From Diphasiastrum complanatum (Eukaryota; Streptophyta; Lycopodiopsida; Lycopodiales; Lycopodiaceae): 64,000 bases of DNA. The translations under genes were made by a program, and so were the position numbers. Positions 25,960 to 37,046 of this stretch are shown here, one piece after another. How positions within the stretch are numbered: position 1 is the first letter of the stretch; each line of letters opens with the position of its first letter. A model generated the notes under the pieces. The model did not search any database, was not told where the DNA came from, and saw nothing but the letters and a program-made list of their open reading frames with translations. The stretch covers positions 23,390 through 87,389 of the forward strand of contig MU832100.1 of the NCBI GenBank assembly GCA_029204225.1, written 5' to 3'.

Positions 25960-26337
25960 AGGTAATCTTGTATCTTGGTTATCCCCACAAGATCCTATAT
26001 CATTATCATCTTTTGAAGACGAGTACAAGGCCTTTACAACAACCACCAAAGAAGTCTTGTGGAACAAGAGGCCGTTACTCATGGAGATAAGGTGCATCAA
26101 GATGAAGATCTACCTATTGTAAAAAATGATAATACCTCAGCACAGGCTCTTGCAAACAATCCAATATTCCATGCAAGAAGCAAGCACATCAAGATAGTAC
26201 ACCACTTTGTAAGAGAGAAAGTCATGGGGAGGGAGATCATGTTGGAGCATATTAGATCATCATCATGTGTTGCAGATCTTCTCACAAAACCATTGCTCAA
26301 GAATGCTTTTGTCAAGTTAGATCTAATCTTGGCTTGA
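25960..26337 (+). pseudogene. Copia RNase H C-terminal part (plus)
   Basis: Reads GNLVSWLS, then SLSSFEDEYKAFTTTTKEVL, NDNTSAQALANNPIFHARSK, HIKIVHHFVREKV and CVADLLTKPLLKNAF, with a stop at 26335-26337. These are the closing RNase H motifs of a copia polyprotein. It is followed by a purine tract and the LTR at 26380. Everything upstream has been replaced by gypsy leader sequence. Confidence 0.85.
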
Positions 26338-26379
26338 TTTCAAGACGTATTTAAAATAAAGAGATACTTTTAAGGAGGG

Positions 26380-27035
26380 TGGAGTTTTGGGGGTGCTAGT
26401 AGGCCACATCCACTCCATGTACACTTGTAAATATGTGATTTGGCAAAATTATGATTAGATTAGCTCGAGTTAGTGTAGGTTGCTTACACTTGGAATGATG
26501 GTAGAGAGCAAGGACTATATACCTCATAATATCATTCGATTATGTGGACCAATAGGAGAAAGAGGTGTATCAAAATGGTCCAATCAATGTAAGAGGTGAT
26601 TTGAGAATGGTCCAATCATTGTAAGAGGTGATTTGAGAGAGGTCCAATCATTGAGCTATGTTTCCATTCATCTTGGATCTTGAGCCACTCTATGAGAGTG
26701 TGAGAGCTTGCATTTGACACTTAGTCTTTTGGTGAGAGTGAGAGAGTAGCTCCAACACTTAGAATATTTTTTTACATCATCTCTCTACCCAAGAGAAAGC
26801 TTTGTACTTTCTCTCTCTACCTGAGAGAAACAAGTCTTATACTTAGTTTTTCCATCAAGTGTCCTCACTATGTGAATGATAGTTTTTGGATGTTAAAATG
26901 CATGCTTGTGTCTCTTGCTTTGAGATTGTCAAGCTAGATTGTTTGCATCAATCAAGAGATAGATTCATGTGTAATCATGCACAATTAGTCAATCACATTG
27001 GTTTGTGAGTATCCACATGTGTGAAAATGTTGACA
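26380..27035 (+). mobile_element. 3' LTR following the RNase H remnant
   Basis: A polypurine tract AAGGAGGG at 26372-26379 precedes TGGAGTTTTGG. The end is placed at GTTGACA (27035). It resembles the LTR of element F (55697-56141): both have CTCTCTCTACCTGAG, ACTTAGTTTTT and an ATGTGTGAAA stretch near the end. It contains three repeats of a GGTCCAATCA(T/A)TG(T/A) motif (26577-26655). The partner LTR is absent. Confidence 0.6.
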
Positions 27036-27199
27036 CTCCTCATGTTGTATCAATACCTTAGATTTCCAATATCAGCACCACATGAGTGTGGACAACTTTG
27101 TCTAGTTCCTTATAGCTGGTTCGCCTTGGCACCGAGGCTGGCTCATCATCTACCGATCTTGTGATTTTGGAATCACACATTGTAGATGAAGTATAGGAG

Positions 27200-28016
27200 A
27201 TGACAAGAAGACAAGGTTGGTCATGGTGTATGATTCGGCCCAGTCCGTGTGTTTGTCAATTGCGCCCCTCTCTGATGTAGGGCTAGATGATAAAAGCAAG
27301 ACCATGATAGATTTGCCAGTTCTCTACATGAATAACACTCCCTATTTGACTTAAATGATATTGGAGATGTTCTTGTTTTGAGAGAGGATGGGATACTGTT
27401 AGTTTTATCTAATTTCATTACAGAATTCTCAGATTTTATAGATATTGAACTTGATGACCTCATGGCTAGTATTGATTATAAAGATAAAGATAAAGATAAC
27501 CGACTCAGTGGCAGTGAATCCATGTAGTCAGTCATGTTTGAAAGTAGGACATATGAGGCAAATTTTTCCACTGAGGAGGAATTTTTGAAAATCCAAGAAA
27601 GATATGCCTCAAAGTCGTTGACAAGTATTCCTAGTGTTGCTTCGACGACCATAGTTGCCAGTTACAATTTACATAGTATTGCACTTCTGCAAGTTGAAAT
27701 TTTCTGTGAATGTTGGGACACTCCTAATGGCAATAAAAACATTGTTCTTTTTCTCAAACATGCATAAATATCCGCATAATGTACTTGAAATAATTTCTGT
27801 AAAGAGAGACACGATACAAAAAGAAATTGCCTATATCTCTGAAGAAGTTCCTAAAAGGTCTTCTTCTCTAGCAGTCTTCTTTGGATATATAGAATTAAGC
27901 AAAAGAATATCTATTAACATTATAGATCCATATGATAGAAAAAAATTCCTTCATGACCATACTACAAAGGTTTGGTCTTCAAAGATGATGTACAAAAATG
28001 ATTGTGATATTTCTTG
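27200..28016 (+). pseudogene. Unknown gene, 3' end cut by element D
   Basis: Degraded plus-strand coding sequence spread over two frames. One has DVLVLREDGILLVLSNFITE, a DYKDKDKDNR run, and SNFSTEEE-like sequence to about 27767. The other (27655 onwards) has HNVLEIISVKRDTIQKEIAY, SEEVPKRSSSLAVFFGYIEL and YDRKKFLHDHTTKVWSSKMM. Element D enters at 28017. Joining the flanks across D by eye gives a stop two codons later, so D landed at the very end of this gene. No family is recognised. It converges on the uncharacterised-family copy 2. Confidence 0.4.
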
Positions 28017-29078
28017 TGTTGGGAGAGAGGGAGGAAGAATAAATGATGAACACGAATGAGAAATGAACTCGAACAGAAAATGTTCGTGCACTGCAGAATG
28101 AGTTAAATGACTCTCTCCCTAAGCATGACTATGCCTATCAGAATGAACAGAACTTTAGTGATAGAAATCATAGTCATTCTAGACTACGTAGCCAAACATT
28201 TGAATGGATGAAGCACTAGATGAATAATTTGTCGCGAATTGCAAGACAAATTATCTGTCGCGAATGATTCGCAAAGAGCTAGACTATGCTCGACTGATAA
28301 TTAGTCGCAAATTATTCGCGAAAGACAAGACTAAAAGTTAATCGTCTATTACCAGAAAGAGCAACAAGAAAGATCAGACAGAATGAAGAATAAGCATAAC
28401 AATATTGACAGATCTAAAACGCAGAACAAATGAACTGTGTCATATTAAGTATATCAAGTATACAAGTCAATTATGTGGTAGAGCACAAGACTGTAGCGGA
28501 CAAAACCGCGTGCCCTACAAAGCTTATTTCTGTCTGTAGTGAGGAATGACACCTCCTTCACTAGATCTAGACTTATCTTGCTTTATCAGAATTCATCATC
28601 ATAGAATATGCAGATGGTATTCAATATATATATATATATAATATTACAGGTGTGCAGATGCAAAAGTACAGAGTGGATGGGCTATCTGTAGGAGATCGTG
28701 GGTGGCTACAATCGTTGTCCAATTTGTTAGCGCAACTGCATGGGGTGAGCGTAAAAAGGGTGCGACATCAGCCAGTACTGAAGTGAACGTTGGTGATGAT
28801 GCAAAAGTGTGTCACTGTTACGAATGGCCTTAGGACAAGATTTACAGAGTGCCTTATCTGTTAGGGCACCTTTGGCATTCAATAAGGTAGTGTCCCCTTT
28901 TTGCTTGTCACCATGACCTGTGTAAGAACACAGTGTCGCGATTCATTCGGCATTTCTTCGTCTGTGCAAATTTGCATGTAGAAAATGCAGATTGCGTGAC
29001 AACATTAGAAAAATATGCAGCATGAATGGAGGCAAATTAAAATTGGGATTTAGGAGAGTAGGAGGAATAAATCCAACA
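28017..29078 (-). mobile_element. Element D 3' LTR
   Basis: 1062 bp, contains a short (TA)n tract at about 28624-28642. It pairs with 33256-34319. Confidence 0.95.
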
Positions 29079-29085
29079 CCCCCGC

Positions 29086-29644
29086 TTAATCTGGATCCAT
29101 GAATGCCTTGATCGTCATACTTAGCAATGCAAAAAATTTGTTGTGTGCATTAACACTAAGTGCTTTCGTAAAAATGTCTGCAACCATGTCCTGCGTTCTG
29201 CAGTACGTTAAGCTCACCTCTCTATCGAGAACCTTGCCCCTGATGTAGTGATATCTTATCTCAATGTGCTTACTCCTAGAATGAAATCTAGGGTTGGCCG
29301 ATAAGGCAATAGCACTTTGGTTATCACAAAACAAAAATTGTAGGGCTGTATTGATACAGATTGATGTCTGACAACAAATTTCTCAACCAAAACGCTTCTT
29401 TAATAGATTGAGAAGTAGCAATATATTCTGCTTCAGTAGAAGAAAGTGCGATAGAGGTTTGCTTACGACTGTTCCTCGAAATAGGACCATCATTGAAGAA
29501 GAATGTAAATCCAGATGTGGACTTATGATGGTCTGCATCTCCTCCCCAGCTTGCATCAGAATATCCACTGAGCTGATGAAAATTGTCATTGCTGACATCT
29601 CCATAGCAGATGCACTTGTCCATGGTAGCTCGAATATATCTCAT
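29086..29644 (-). pseudogene. Element D: RNase H
   Basis: 29644-29324 has MRYIRATMDKCICYGDVSND, YSDASWGGDADHHKSTSGFT and IALSSTEAEYIATSQSIKEA. 29334-29086 has FCDNQSAIALSANPRFHSRS, KHIEIRYHYIRGKV and VADIFTKAL. The two frames overlap by about 10 nt, so a frameshift separates the SxxEAE block from the CDNQSA block. All four RNase H acidic positions appear present. The end lies 7 bp from the LTR. Confidence 0.9.
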
Positions 29645-29699
29645 GACTCAAATAAGAGCCTTCCAATGGGTAATTCCAGGATTAGCCATGTATTGGCTG

Positions 29700-30660
29700 A
29701 GTGAGCTGACAACAAAAGAGATATCTGGCCTTGTACAGACCATTGCATACATGAGAGATCCGAGTATCGATCGATACGAGTATTCTCTCATCGGCTCCTC
29801 TTCCTGCTTTGTCTGGGGACATTGGTCCTTTTACAAATGCAGGCCTGGATCCATTGGTGAGTGAGCTAATTTACAATTCATCAAATTGTATCTGTTAAGA
29901 ACATTATGAAGATACCTTTGTTGAGTGATGTAAATCAGTCGATTTGCTCTGTCTCTGTGGATCTGAATTCCAAGACAGAAGTGAGCTTCGTTCAGATCAG
30001 TCATGTCAAAATTCTAAGAACAACATCTGTTTTGAATCCTTGACCATATTGGCATTGTTGCTGAAGAACAACGTATCATCAACATACAAGGTGATGATAA
30101 TGAAGGATTGTAGCACTGACTTTGAATAAACGTTGCAATCAACAGTGCTTGGTTTAAATCCTTGTTCAATGAGGAATGTGTTGATCCTCTGAAACCAAGC
30201 TCTGGCAGACTGTTTTAAGCCATACAGTGGTTTATGGAGTTTACAAACATGATTCTTCATGCCTTCCAGAACGTATCCTTTGGGCTGGATCATGTAGATA
30301 TCTTCTTGTATAACTCCATTTAGATAGGTTGTTTGTACATCGAGTTGATGTACATCGAGGTCGGAAACTGCAGCATAAAACAGGAGCATTCGGATCGACA
30401 AATGTTTGACGACTGGACTAAAAGTCTCACTATAGTCGACATTCGGGATTCGTGTGAATCCTCATGCTACCAATATAGCCTTCCTTCGATCAATCACTCC
30501 GTTGGCGTTATATTTAATCTTAAAGATCCATTTGCAATCAATAATATTGGAGCCAATAGGAGCTTCGACTAATGACCATGTCTGATTCTTGATCAGAGAG
30601 GAATACTCTCTGTCCATAGCTTCTCTCTAGAGATCAGAGTCTGGTTGGCTAATTGCCTCT
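29700..30660 (-). pseudogene. Element D: reverse transcriptase
   Basis: Minus-strand RT: weak N-terminal block at 30650-30410, then 30401-30006 reads AAVSDLDVHQLDVQTTYLNG, MIQPKGYVLEGMKNHVCKLH, LYGLKQSARAWFQR and the active-site YVDDTLFFSNN. Downstream to 29700 are degraded RT thumb and connection sequences (RPDISFVVSSLSQ-like). The YVDD box is intact; the N-terminal region and connection have stops. Confidence 0.9.
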
Positions 30661-30821
30661 TAGACTGTCGTCAGTTCCTACATTAGAAGACAGGCAGGCT
30701 CAAGAGTATATCTTGTGGGCTGTGTGCACACTCGGCTTGATCTTCTGGGAGGATTCGACTAATGAACTGCTCCTGGGATATGTTGCTGGGTAGCAGCAAC
30801 ATCTTCGTCTGATTTGTTGTC

Positions 30822-31790
30822 TCAAAGTGGGTCGACGATAGACCTTCCTAAGCCAGAAGCTCGGATTGTAGTGTCAATAGCAGGTGATGAAGGTTCTTTT
30901 TGAGCAATACCCTTGCCTTTGAGGTTGACAAACTGATCCTCGATAAAGACTATATCCCGGCAATACAAGATTTGTTGGGTATCAGGATCGTACAGCTTGT
31001 AGGTGTTATCAGACAAAGTATATCCGATCAGGATGGTCTTTAGACCTTGGAAGTCCAATTTCTTCCTTGTGTCCTTTGGGATCTGCGCGTAGGCAATGCA
31101 CCCAAACACTCTTAGTTTTTTCAAAGAAGGCTTGGAGACTATCCACACCTCATGGGGTGTCTTGTCTGAGAGGGCTTTGGTCAAACATCTATTTAGGATG
31201 TAAGTTGCAGTGGAGATAGCTTCAGCTCAGAACCTCTTGGGCAACGATGCATGTGCTAGCATACACTTAGCAGATTTGACCAGAGTTCGGTTCTTCCTCT
31301 CATCTAAGCCATTAGACTGAGGACTGTAATGAATTGCTGCTCAATGCCTTGGCTTTGGCAGTACTCCTTGAACTCGATAGAGATATATTCTCCACCGTTA
31401 TCTGACCTTAGGGCCTTGATCGTCCTTCCAGTCTCCTTTTCTGCATGCTCCTTGAAGATTCTGAAGCAATTGAAGGCTTCTGATTTCTTCTTTATAAAGT
31501 ACACCATCATTCTTCTCGAGAATTCATCAATAAAGGTTATTAAATACTTGGCTTCCTTCAGTGAAGGATTTTTCATCGGGCCACAAATATCTGAATGTAC
31601 AACATCTAGCAATCCTCTAGCAACATGTTGATGGCTTGACTTAAATGGCTTCCTAGTCTGTTTTCCAACTAGACAGTCTTGACAGACAGGTAGCTCAACT
31701 GTTTCGCAAGGATAGTCGAGATCAAGATCAATAGATTGTCTAGACATTCGTTGTACATCAGCATAATTTAAATGACCAAGTCTATAATGC
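30822..31790 (-). pseudogene. Element D: integrase
   Basis: 31790-31304 has WHYRLGHLNYADVQRMSRQS and CQDC (HHCC zinc site), then VVHSDICGPMK (first Asp) and RSDNGGEYISIEFKEYC (second Asp). After a frameshift near 31310 comes an ERKNRTLVKSAKCMLAHASL region, then 31184-30822 with PHEVWIVSKPSLKKLRVFGC, IGYTLSDNTYKLYDP and YCRDIVF. It inserts element cDNA into the host genome. Several nonsense and frameshift changes are present. Confidence 0.9.
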
Positions 31791-31974
31791 CAAAGTAAAC
31801 ATTTATTTTATTGAATTGAAGTACTGAGAGTCTGACTAGAGGCAGAAAAGAAATGACTTAATTTATACAAGTATCCATGTCTCTTTCTGAGTGCTAGGAT
31901 CTTGCTTGTCCTATCAACTACTTTACATTGATCACATTCAAATTCTACTTTGTGTCCTAGATCTGCGATTCTGC

Positions 31975-32495
31975 TTACAAAGAGCAGATTTGTGGATAAC
32001 TAGGTACATACAGAACTTTGGAGAGTAGCTTAGATTGATCATTTGCAAAGCATAATCTTATAGTTCCTTCACCTTCAATAGCTTGTGTGCTATTGTCTCC
32101 AAGGTGAACGAATTTCTGGGTATTGTAAGGTCTATAGGACTCAAAACAGCCAATCAGGCTAGTCATGTGCTGAGTGTCTCCAGAATCCAAGAACCAGGAA
32201 CTGTCGCTAGATGCTCCTTGATGGTTGGTCATAAAGGCATCATGATCCGCTTCTTGAATGGGCTGTGGAACTTCTGCAGCTGCATTTGCCACTTGATTCA
32301 ACTGCCCTTTGTTGTTATTCTTTGCTTGAAGTATTCGACAGTCTTGTATTTCATGGTTGTTTGTTTTGCAGTATCTATAGAACAACTTTTTCTTTGTCTA
32401 CGGATTCGACTGTTCCTTGTGATGAACTGGTTTCTGTTCTGGCTTTGATAGCTTTGAGCCTTTCTTCTTCTTCTGCTTTGTCTGTTGGTGTACAA
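31975..32495 (-). pseudogene. Element D: gag C-terminus and protease
   Basis: The zinc knuckle reads YRYCKTNNHEIQDC, where the first Cys of C-x2-C is replaced by Tyr. The protease box reads WFLDSGDTQHMTS, with Asp replacing the Ala of DSGA. The frame then continues FVHLGDNSTQAIEGEGTIRL to KVLYVPSYPQ. The segment is joined to gag by a frameshift near 32390. Confidence 0.85.
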
Positions 32496-32534
32496 GGCAT
32501 GAGAATCAGCTGAGGAACTTGAGGCTTCATTCCT

Positions 32535-33098
32535 TCACGTGTCTTCCTGCAACAACATATTGATGACTCTTGAAAGAGTCAACTCTGGATGAGTCGTGAT
32601 GATCATCACCCAGCTATCGTAAGAACTTGGCAAGCTTGTAAGCAGTTGCATCACTGCGTCTTGATCGTCTATGACAGATCTGACAGCGGCCATTTGTCTT
32701 AGCAGGTTCTTGAATTGATTAGTGTAATTCTGCAGAGAATCACCATTCGTCATATTGAGGGAGTAGAATTTCTTCTTGAGATGTATCTTAGAAGCTACAT
32801 CTCGCACTTCGTATAGCGTGCTCAAGATGTCCCAGACTTCTTTCGATGTCTGAGCCTCGGATACATGACTGATTTGTGTATCCATGATGTTGAGGATGAT
32901 CAGCGCGAAAGCTTTTCCATCCTTCAGCTTCCATCTGGCAATTGTCGCATCGTCCGCTTCGGGTTTTCCTTCTGCACCTATAAAAACGTCGTACAATTCT
33001 TTTGCCATTAGTACAATCTTCATCTTAAATTTCCACAGATGGTAATTGGCTCCATCAAGCTTGTCCATGAGAGGACTGGCTTTCCCTTGGGAATCCAT
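32535..33098 (-). CDS. Element D: gag N-terminal domain (187 codons open)
   Basis: The open frame begins MDSQGKASPLMDKLDGANYH. It contains LWKFKMKIVLMAKELYDVF, AFALIILNIMDTQISHVSEA, KEVWDILSTLYEVRDVASKI and QLLTSLPSSYDSWVMIITTH, the full UBN2-type copia capsid fold. The stop is a TGA right after MLLQEDT, where related sequence would continue RRNEASSSS, so a CGA to TGA change is likely. The start lies about 145 nt from the PBS. This is the best preserved gag in the window together with element E. Confidence 0.9.
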   Translation of the reverse strand: MDSQGKASPLMDKLDGANYHLWKFKMKIVLMAKELYDVFIGAEGKPEADDATIARWKLKDGKAFALIILNIMDTQISHVSEAQTSKEVWDILSTLYEVRDVASKIHLKKKFYSLNMTNGDSLQNYTNQFKNLLRQMAAVRSVIDDQDAVMQLLTSLPSSYDSWVMIITTHPELTLSRVINMLLQEDT

Positions 33099-33242
33099 GT
33101 GGAAGAATTAGTCTAAGTGATAGGAGAATCTATCAGTGACTTAAGAATGAAAATTTGATACTGAAAAATACAGAACAAGAAAACAATTACTCTATCGGCT
33201 AGTAGAGTCTTGTACTGTGGGAGCTAATCAAGCTATAAAGAT

Positions 33243-33255
33243 CACTCTGATACCA
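33243..33255 (-). promoter_or_regulatory. Primer-binding site of element D
   Basis: Plus-strand CACTCTGATACCA complements TGGTATCAGAGTG (initiator-Met tRNA site). It immediately abuts the LTR. Confidence 0.92.
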
Positions 33256-34319
33256 TGTTGGGAGAGAGGGAGGAAGAATAAATGATGAACACGAATGAGA
33301 AACGAACTCGAACAGAAAATGTTCATGCATTGCAGAATGAGTTAAATGACTCTCTCCCTAAGCATGACTATGCCTATCAGAATGAACAGAACTTTAGTGA
33401 TAGAAATCACAGTCATTCTAGACTACGTAGCCAAACATTTGAATGGATGAAGCGCTAGATGAATAATTTGTCGCGAATTGCAAGACAAATTATCTGTCGT
33501 GAATGATTCGCAAAGAGCTAGACTATGCTCGACTGATAATTAGTCGCAAATTATTCGCGAAAGACAAGACTAAAAGTTAATCGTCTATTACCAGAAAGAG
33601 CAACAAGAAAGATCAGACAGAATGAAGAATAAGCATAACAATATTGAAAGATCTAAAACGCAGAACAAATGAACTGTGTCAGATTAAGTATATCAAGTAT
33701 ACAAGTCAATTATGTGGTAGAGCACAAGACTGTAGCGGACGAAACCGCGTGCCCTACAAAGCTTATTTCTATCTGTAATGAGGAATGAAACCTCCTTCAC
33801 TTGTTCTAGACTTATCTTGCTTCATCAGAATTCATCATCATAGAATACGCAGAGGGTATTTAATATATATATATATATATAATATTACAGGTGTGTAGAT
33901 GCGAAAGTACAAAGTGGATGTGCTATCTGTAGGAGATCGTGGGTGGCTACAATCGTTGTCCAATTTGTTAGCGCAACTGCATGGGGTGAGTGTAAAAAGG
34001 GTGCGACATCAGCCAGTACTGAAGTGAACGTTGGTGATGATGCAAAAGTGTGTCACTGTTACGAATGGCCTTAGGATAAGATTTACAGAGTGCCTTATCT
34101 GTTAGGGCACCTTTGGCATTCAATAAGGTAGTGTCCCCTTTCTACCTGTCACCATGATCTGTGTAAGAACATAGTGTTGCGATTCATTCGTCTTTTCTTC
34201 GTCTGTGCGAATTTGCATGTAGAAAATGCAGACTGTGTGACAACGTTAGAAAAATATGCAGCATGAATGGAGGCAAATTAAAATTGGGATTTAGGAGAGT
34301 AGGAAGAGTAAATCCAACA
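33256..34319 (-). mobile_element. Element D 5' LTR
   Basis: 1064 bp, TGTTGGGAGA to AATCCAACA on the plus strand. It pairs with 28017-29078. Confidence 0.95.
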
Positions 34320-34324
34320 TCTTG

Positions 34325-35708
34325 TACTTGAAAGACATGACATAATATATTTTTGTCCGATGTTATGCCAAATGGTTCAAATTGATGATATAACTATTGT
34401 AAATTTCTCGCATCATTATAGTTTGATTGTATGAATTTGCATGTCTTTTTGAATTTTCGATAAATTGTTGATCTAGTTGTGTATCGAATTTGAGCATGTC
34501 TGTAGAGCCACTAAAATAGTTGCACAATGTAACTATTTTTTTAAGATGTTCTCCCGTGTTGTGTATTTCAATGTAATGCTGCTCTTGCTTGCCAATGTGA
34601 TTTTTCCATTCCTTGTGATGACCATATACTTTGACTTCCATAAGGTTTTGCAAAAAATGATACATGATGTCGTAAAATGTGAGATCACCGTGCCACTTCA
34701 TTTTTGCAGCTTTTACACTTTGCCTATTCTTCCTTGAGCCCACATAAATTTCACGTTCCTCACCTTGCACAAGATCCAAGAAATCATTATCTCGAGGGAG
34801 ATTTGAAGGTTCGACAATTGTAGTTGAAGTTCCTAATTTTTGAGGCCAGTGAAATTCTTCAGTTGTTGATGCGTGTTCAAGATTCAGCACACATATCAGA
34901 GATTCTAGCATTAGCATATTGGTCACTGTTTAAAATCACCACATGTGCAATGAAATTATAATTCAAAAAGTTACATTTCCAATTTGCCTACCATGTAGTG
35001 CATAATATGTTTTGCACAGCCCCAAGCACCTTTAATTATGTCCACAAAATTGATTGTTGATTTCTCAATTAGCAGGACATTAGTATTCTTTTTTCAGCAA
35101 TTTGACCATGCTGTTAAGCTTCTCCAAACTTCAACCTTTTTAAGCCTTGTTGTTCCTTTGTCCTCAAAATCTTGTGTGGCAAAAAAACATCTTTCCAAAT
35201 TGAGTATTGGATCTTAGTTGATTTCCCAAAGTTATTTGATAGAAAACAGCAAGCTTTGGCTCCTCCTATGCTTGGTGGATGTTTTTATTTTGCCTGAAAG
35301 CTTCTCATCCTTTTGTATTTTAACATGCCCCTTATGAAGGTCTGCTTTTGGCAAAACTTTCTCTAATCGAGCTATTGCTTATTTGGGTGATGACTCTGGC
35401 TTAGTATTCCAAGCAAACAAAATATGAAAGTAAATCAATTTTTTTTATATGATCCTTACCTCATGGAGTGTGCAAATATGGACATTTTTAAGAGGAATCG
35501 ATAGTTACTATACTGGTTTCCAATTTGGGTCTTTTGTTAAACTCTCGTGCTCTTAGACATGTCTTTTGACGTTTTCATGTAGTATAAGCATGTATGTTTT
35601 GAATTTCCTCTTTGAGAGACATTGAACATGCACTAGCAATGACTTCAAATCTCCATCCAAATGCCATTTCACATCAAAATCTTCTATTCTAGGAACATTG
35701 AGAGGTGT
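34325..35708 (-). pseudogene. Uncharacterised family, copy 2: 3' part
   Basis: Minus-strand frames read LNVPRIEDFDVKWHLDGDLK, LHENVKRH, then IPLKNVHICTLH, FHILFAWNTKPESS and LEKVLPKADLHKGHVKIQKD. A long open block at 34926-34363 has HASTTEEFHWPQKLGTSTTI, NFLDLVQGEER-like sequence, KMKWHGDLTFYDIMYHFLQN and EHLKKIVTLCNYF. The opening aligns with copy 1 (FNVPGVGDFNVEWHLAGDLR). Stops and frameshifts are present in the left half. The break at 35708 is the solo-LTR insertion; the reading resumes on its far side at 36948. Confidence 0.65.
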
Positions 35709-35713
35709 GTCAT

Positions 35714-36942
35714 TGTTGTAAAGCTATCTTCATAAGCTTTACTTCCGGCGCCATTGGCGTCAGCATTGTCCCCGGCGCCAGCAGCGCCCCTGCTGCTCCC
35801 GGCGCCAACGGCGCCGGCGCCACTGTGACCAGAATCCAGCCGGCGCCAAGTTCCTATGGCTGAAAATCTTTGATCGGTTCTAGCGAAGTCCAGAGAGCTC
35901 AGATCGATGTGCAATCACCTCACACGATCTAGGCATGATTAAAGGAAGCCTGGGGATCAATAAAATCTAGAGAGAGAAAATGACTTTCTAGAAAGAGAAA
36001 ATCTTAGAAAAACGTACTTTACCAGCCTGGGTAGAGTGCTTGGTATGAGGGGGGGGTGCCGAATCCCTCCAATACTATAGGGGAGTGCGGGTTGCGACTC
36101 AGGACGAGCTCCAACCAAGTCTCAGCCTCCCTTGCTGGAATGTTGTCATGGCTCTCGCCTTGGCATGCTAGCGCCCCGAAGACTAGAGTCGGTCGCACAT
36201 TTGAAATGTAACCTTCTCAGATTTATCAATAAAGTGGGATTTTCCTCAAACTGACTCTGATTACCTTCTGGGTTTCAGTGTTCGGTAAAAGCGCCAGTTG
36301 TATGGCCGCTTCAAAATTTTTAAGTTGGCACATAGCTGAGGGTCGTATCCAGGGATGCCAACGGTATGCCGTCGGGACCATTCGGTCCGTGGCGCCAACG
36401 GTATGCTGTAAGGACCATTTGGTCCAGGAACTGGTTGTCTCCATATCTGTCGCGGCGTGTGGTTCTGAGTGTTCCTTGCATGAAAGTGAATGGGTTAAGC
36501 TCTTGGGAAACGGGCTCTAACCTGTCGGCTGAGTTGGATGGCTTGCTTGGGTGCTAGTTACCTGTTTATGGCTGTCCAGTCTGGTGTGGTGCCAGGTTGG
36601 CTTCCAGCGCTCGTGACGAAGCTTTCAGTCAGTTAAGTCTGATGTAAGTCAGACCGCTTGCTTGGAATGGATGTTACTCGTTTGTAACCAAGCTTCGAGT
36701 TGGTCAAGTTTGATGTATGTCGGGCGGCTTGCTTGGAGGGAAGTCACCCACATCGGGACCCCCGATCTGGCATGGCGCCAGGTTGGATCTCAAATGTTGG
36801 TTTCGCGGAACTTCAAGTTGGTTAAGTCTGATCGTTGTTGGTGAGTTGGCTGCTTGTATGTCAAATGGGTTTGGATGGCAAGAGTTGAAGGCTGGAAAGC
36901 TAAGTCGTGGTTCCCGGCTCCCTTTGGGATGCCTGCGCTACA
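35714..36942. mobile_element. Solo LTR with TSD GTCAT
   Basis: 1229 bp, starting TGTTGTAAAG and ending GCGCTACA. Exact GTCAT copies lie at 35709-35713 and 36943-36947. Removing the block plus one GTCAT restores an uninterrupted alignment of the host reading frame with copy 1, which confirms the ends. It is markedly GC-richer than its surroundings. It contains a cluster of at least six GGCGCC palindromes (35746-35850), a 38-bp tandem repeat around CCAACGGTATGC (36358, 36396) and degenerate roughly 100-bp repeats with GCTTGCTTGG (36540-36860). There is no internal domain, so it is a solo LTR from LTR-LTR recombination. Its family differs from D and E. Confidence 0.88.
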
Positions 36943-36947
36943 GTCAT

Positions 36948-37026
36948 TCATATGATCTTTGACTATCTCTAGATTATTTGTTTTACTAAAAATCTAGAAA
37001 AGAACATCATGATCTTCTTTTAAAGC
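36948..37026 (-). pseudogene. Uncharacterised family, copy 2: short middle piece
   Basis: Reads ALKEDHDVLF, stop, IFSKTNNLEIVKDHM on the minus strand, matching VLKEDHDILSWIFS and NHM in copy 1. An AG acceptor (TTCGAATAG) precedes it. Its left end is the solo LTR and its right neighbour is the intron containing element E. Confidence 0.7.
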
Positions 37027-37046
37027 CTATTCGAAACACAAAATAA

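Larger units (their letters stand above)
28017..34319 (-). mobile_element. Full-length Ty1/copia element D with TSD TCTTG
   Basis: The element is bounded by two LTRs (28017-29078 and 33256-34319) with TG...CA ends. Identical TCTTG duplications lie at 28012-28016 and 34320-34324. The PBS is at 33243-33255, and a purine tract (AAGCGGGGG on the minus strand) abuts the left LTR. A hand comparison of the LTRs gives about 38 substitutions plus a 2-bp (AT)n length change over about 1062 bp, roughly 3.6 percent. That indicates a fairly recent insertion. Internal order on the minus strand is gag, protease, integrase, RT, RNase H, all present but with stops and frameshifts. Confidence 0.95.

Noticed and set aside
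34325-37026. Pieces at 34325-35708 and 36948-44800 as two separate family copies
   Set aside because: The reading frames join precisely when the solo LTR and its TSD are removed, so they are one gene.
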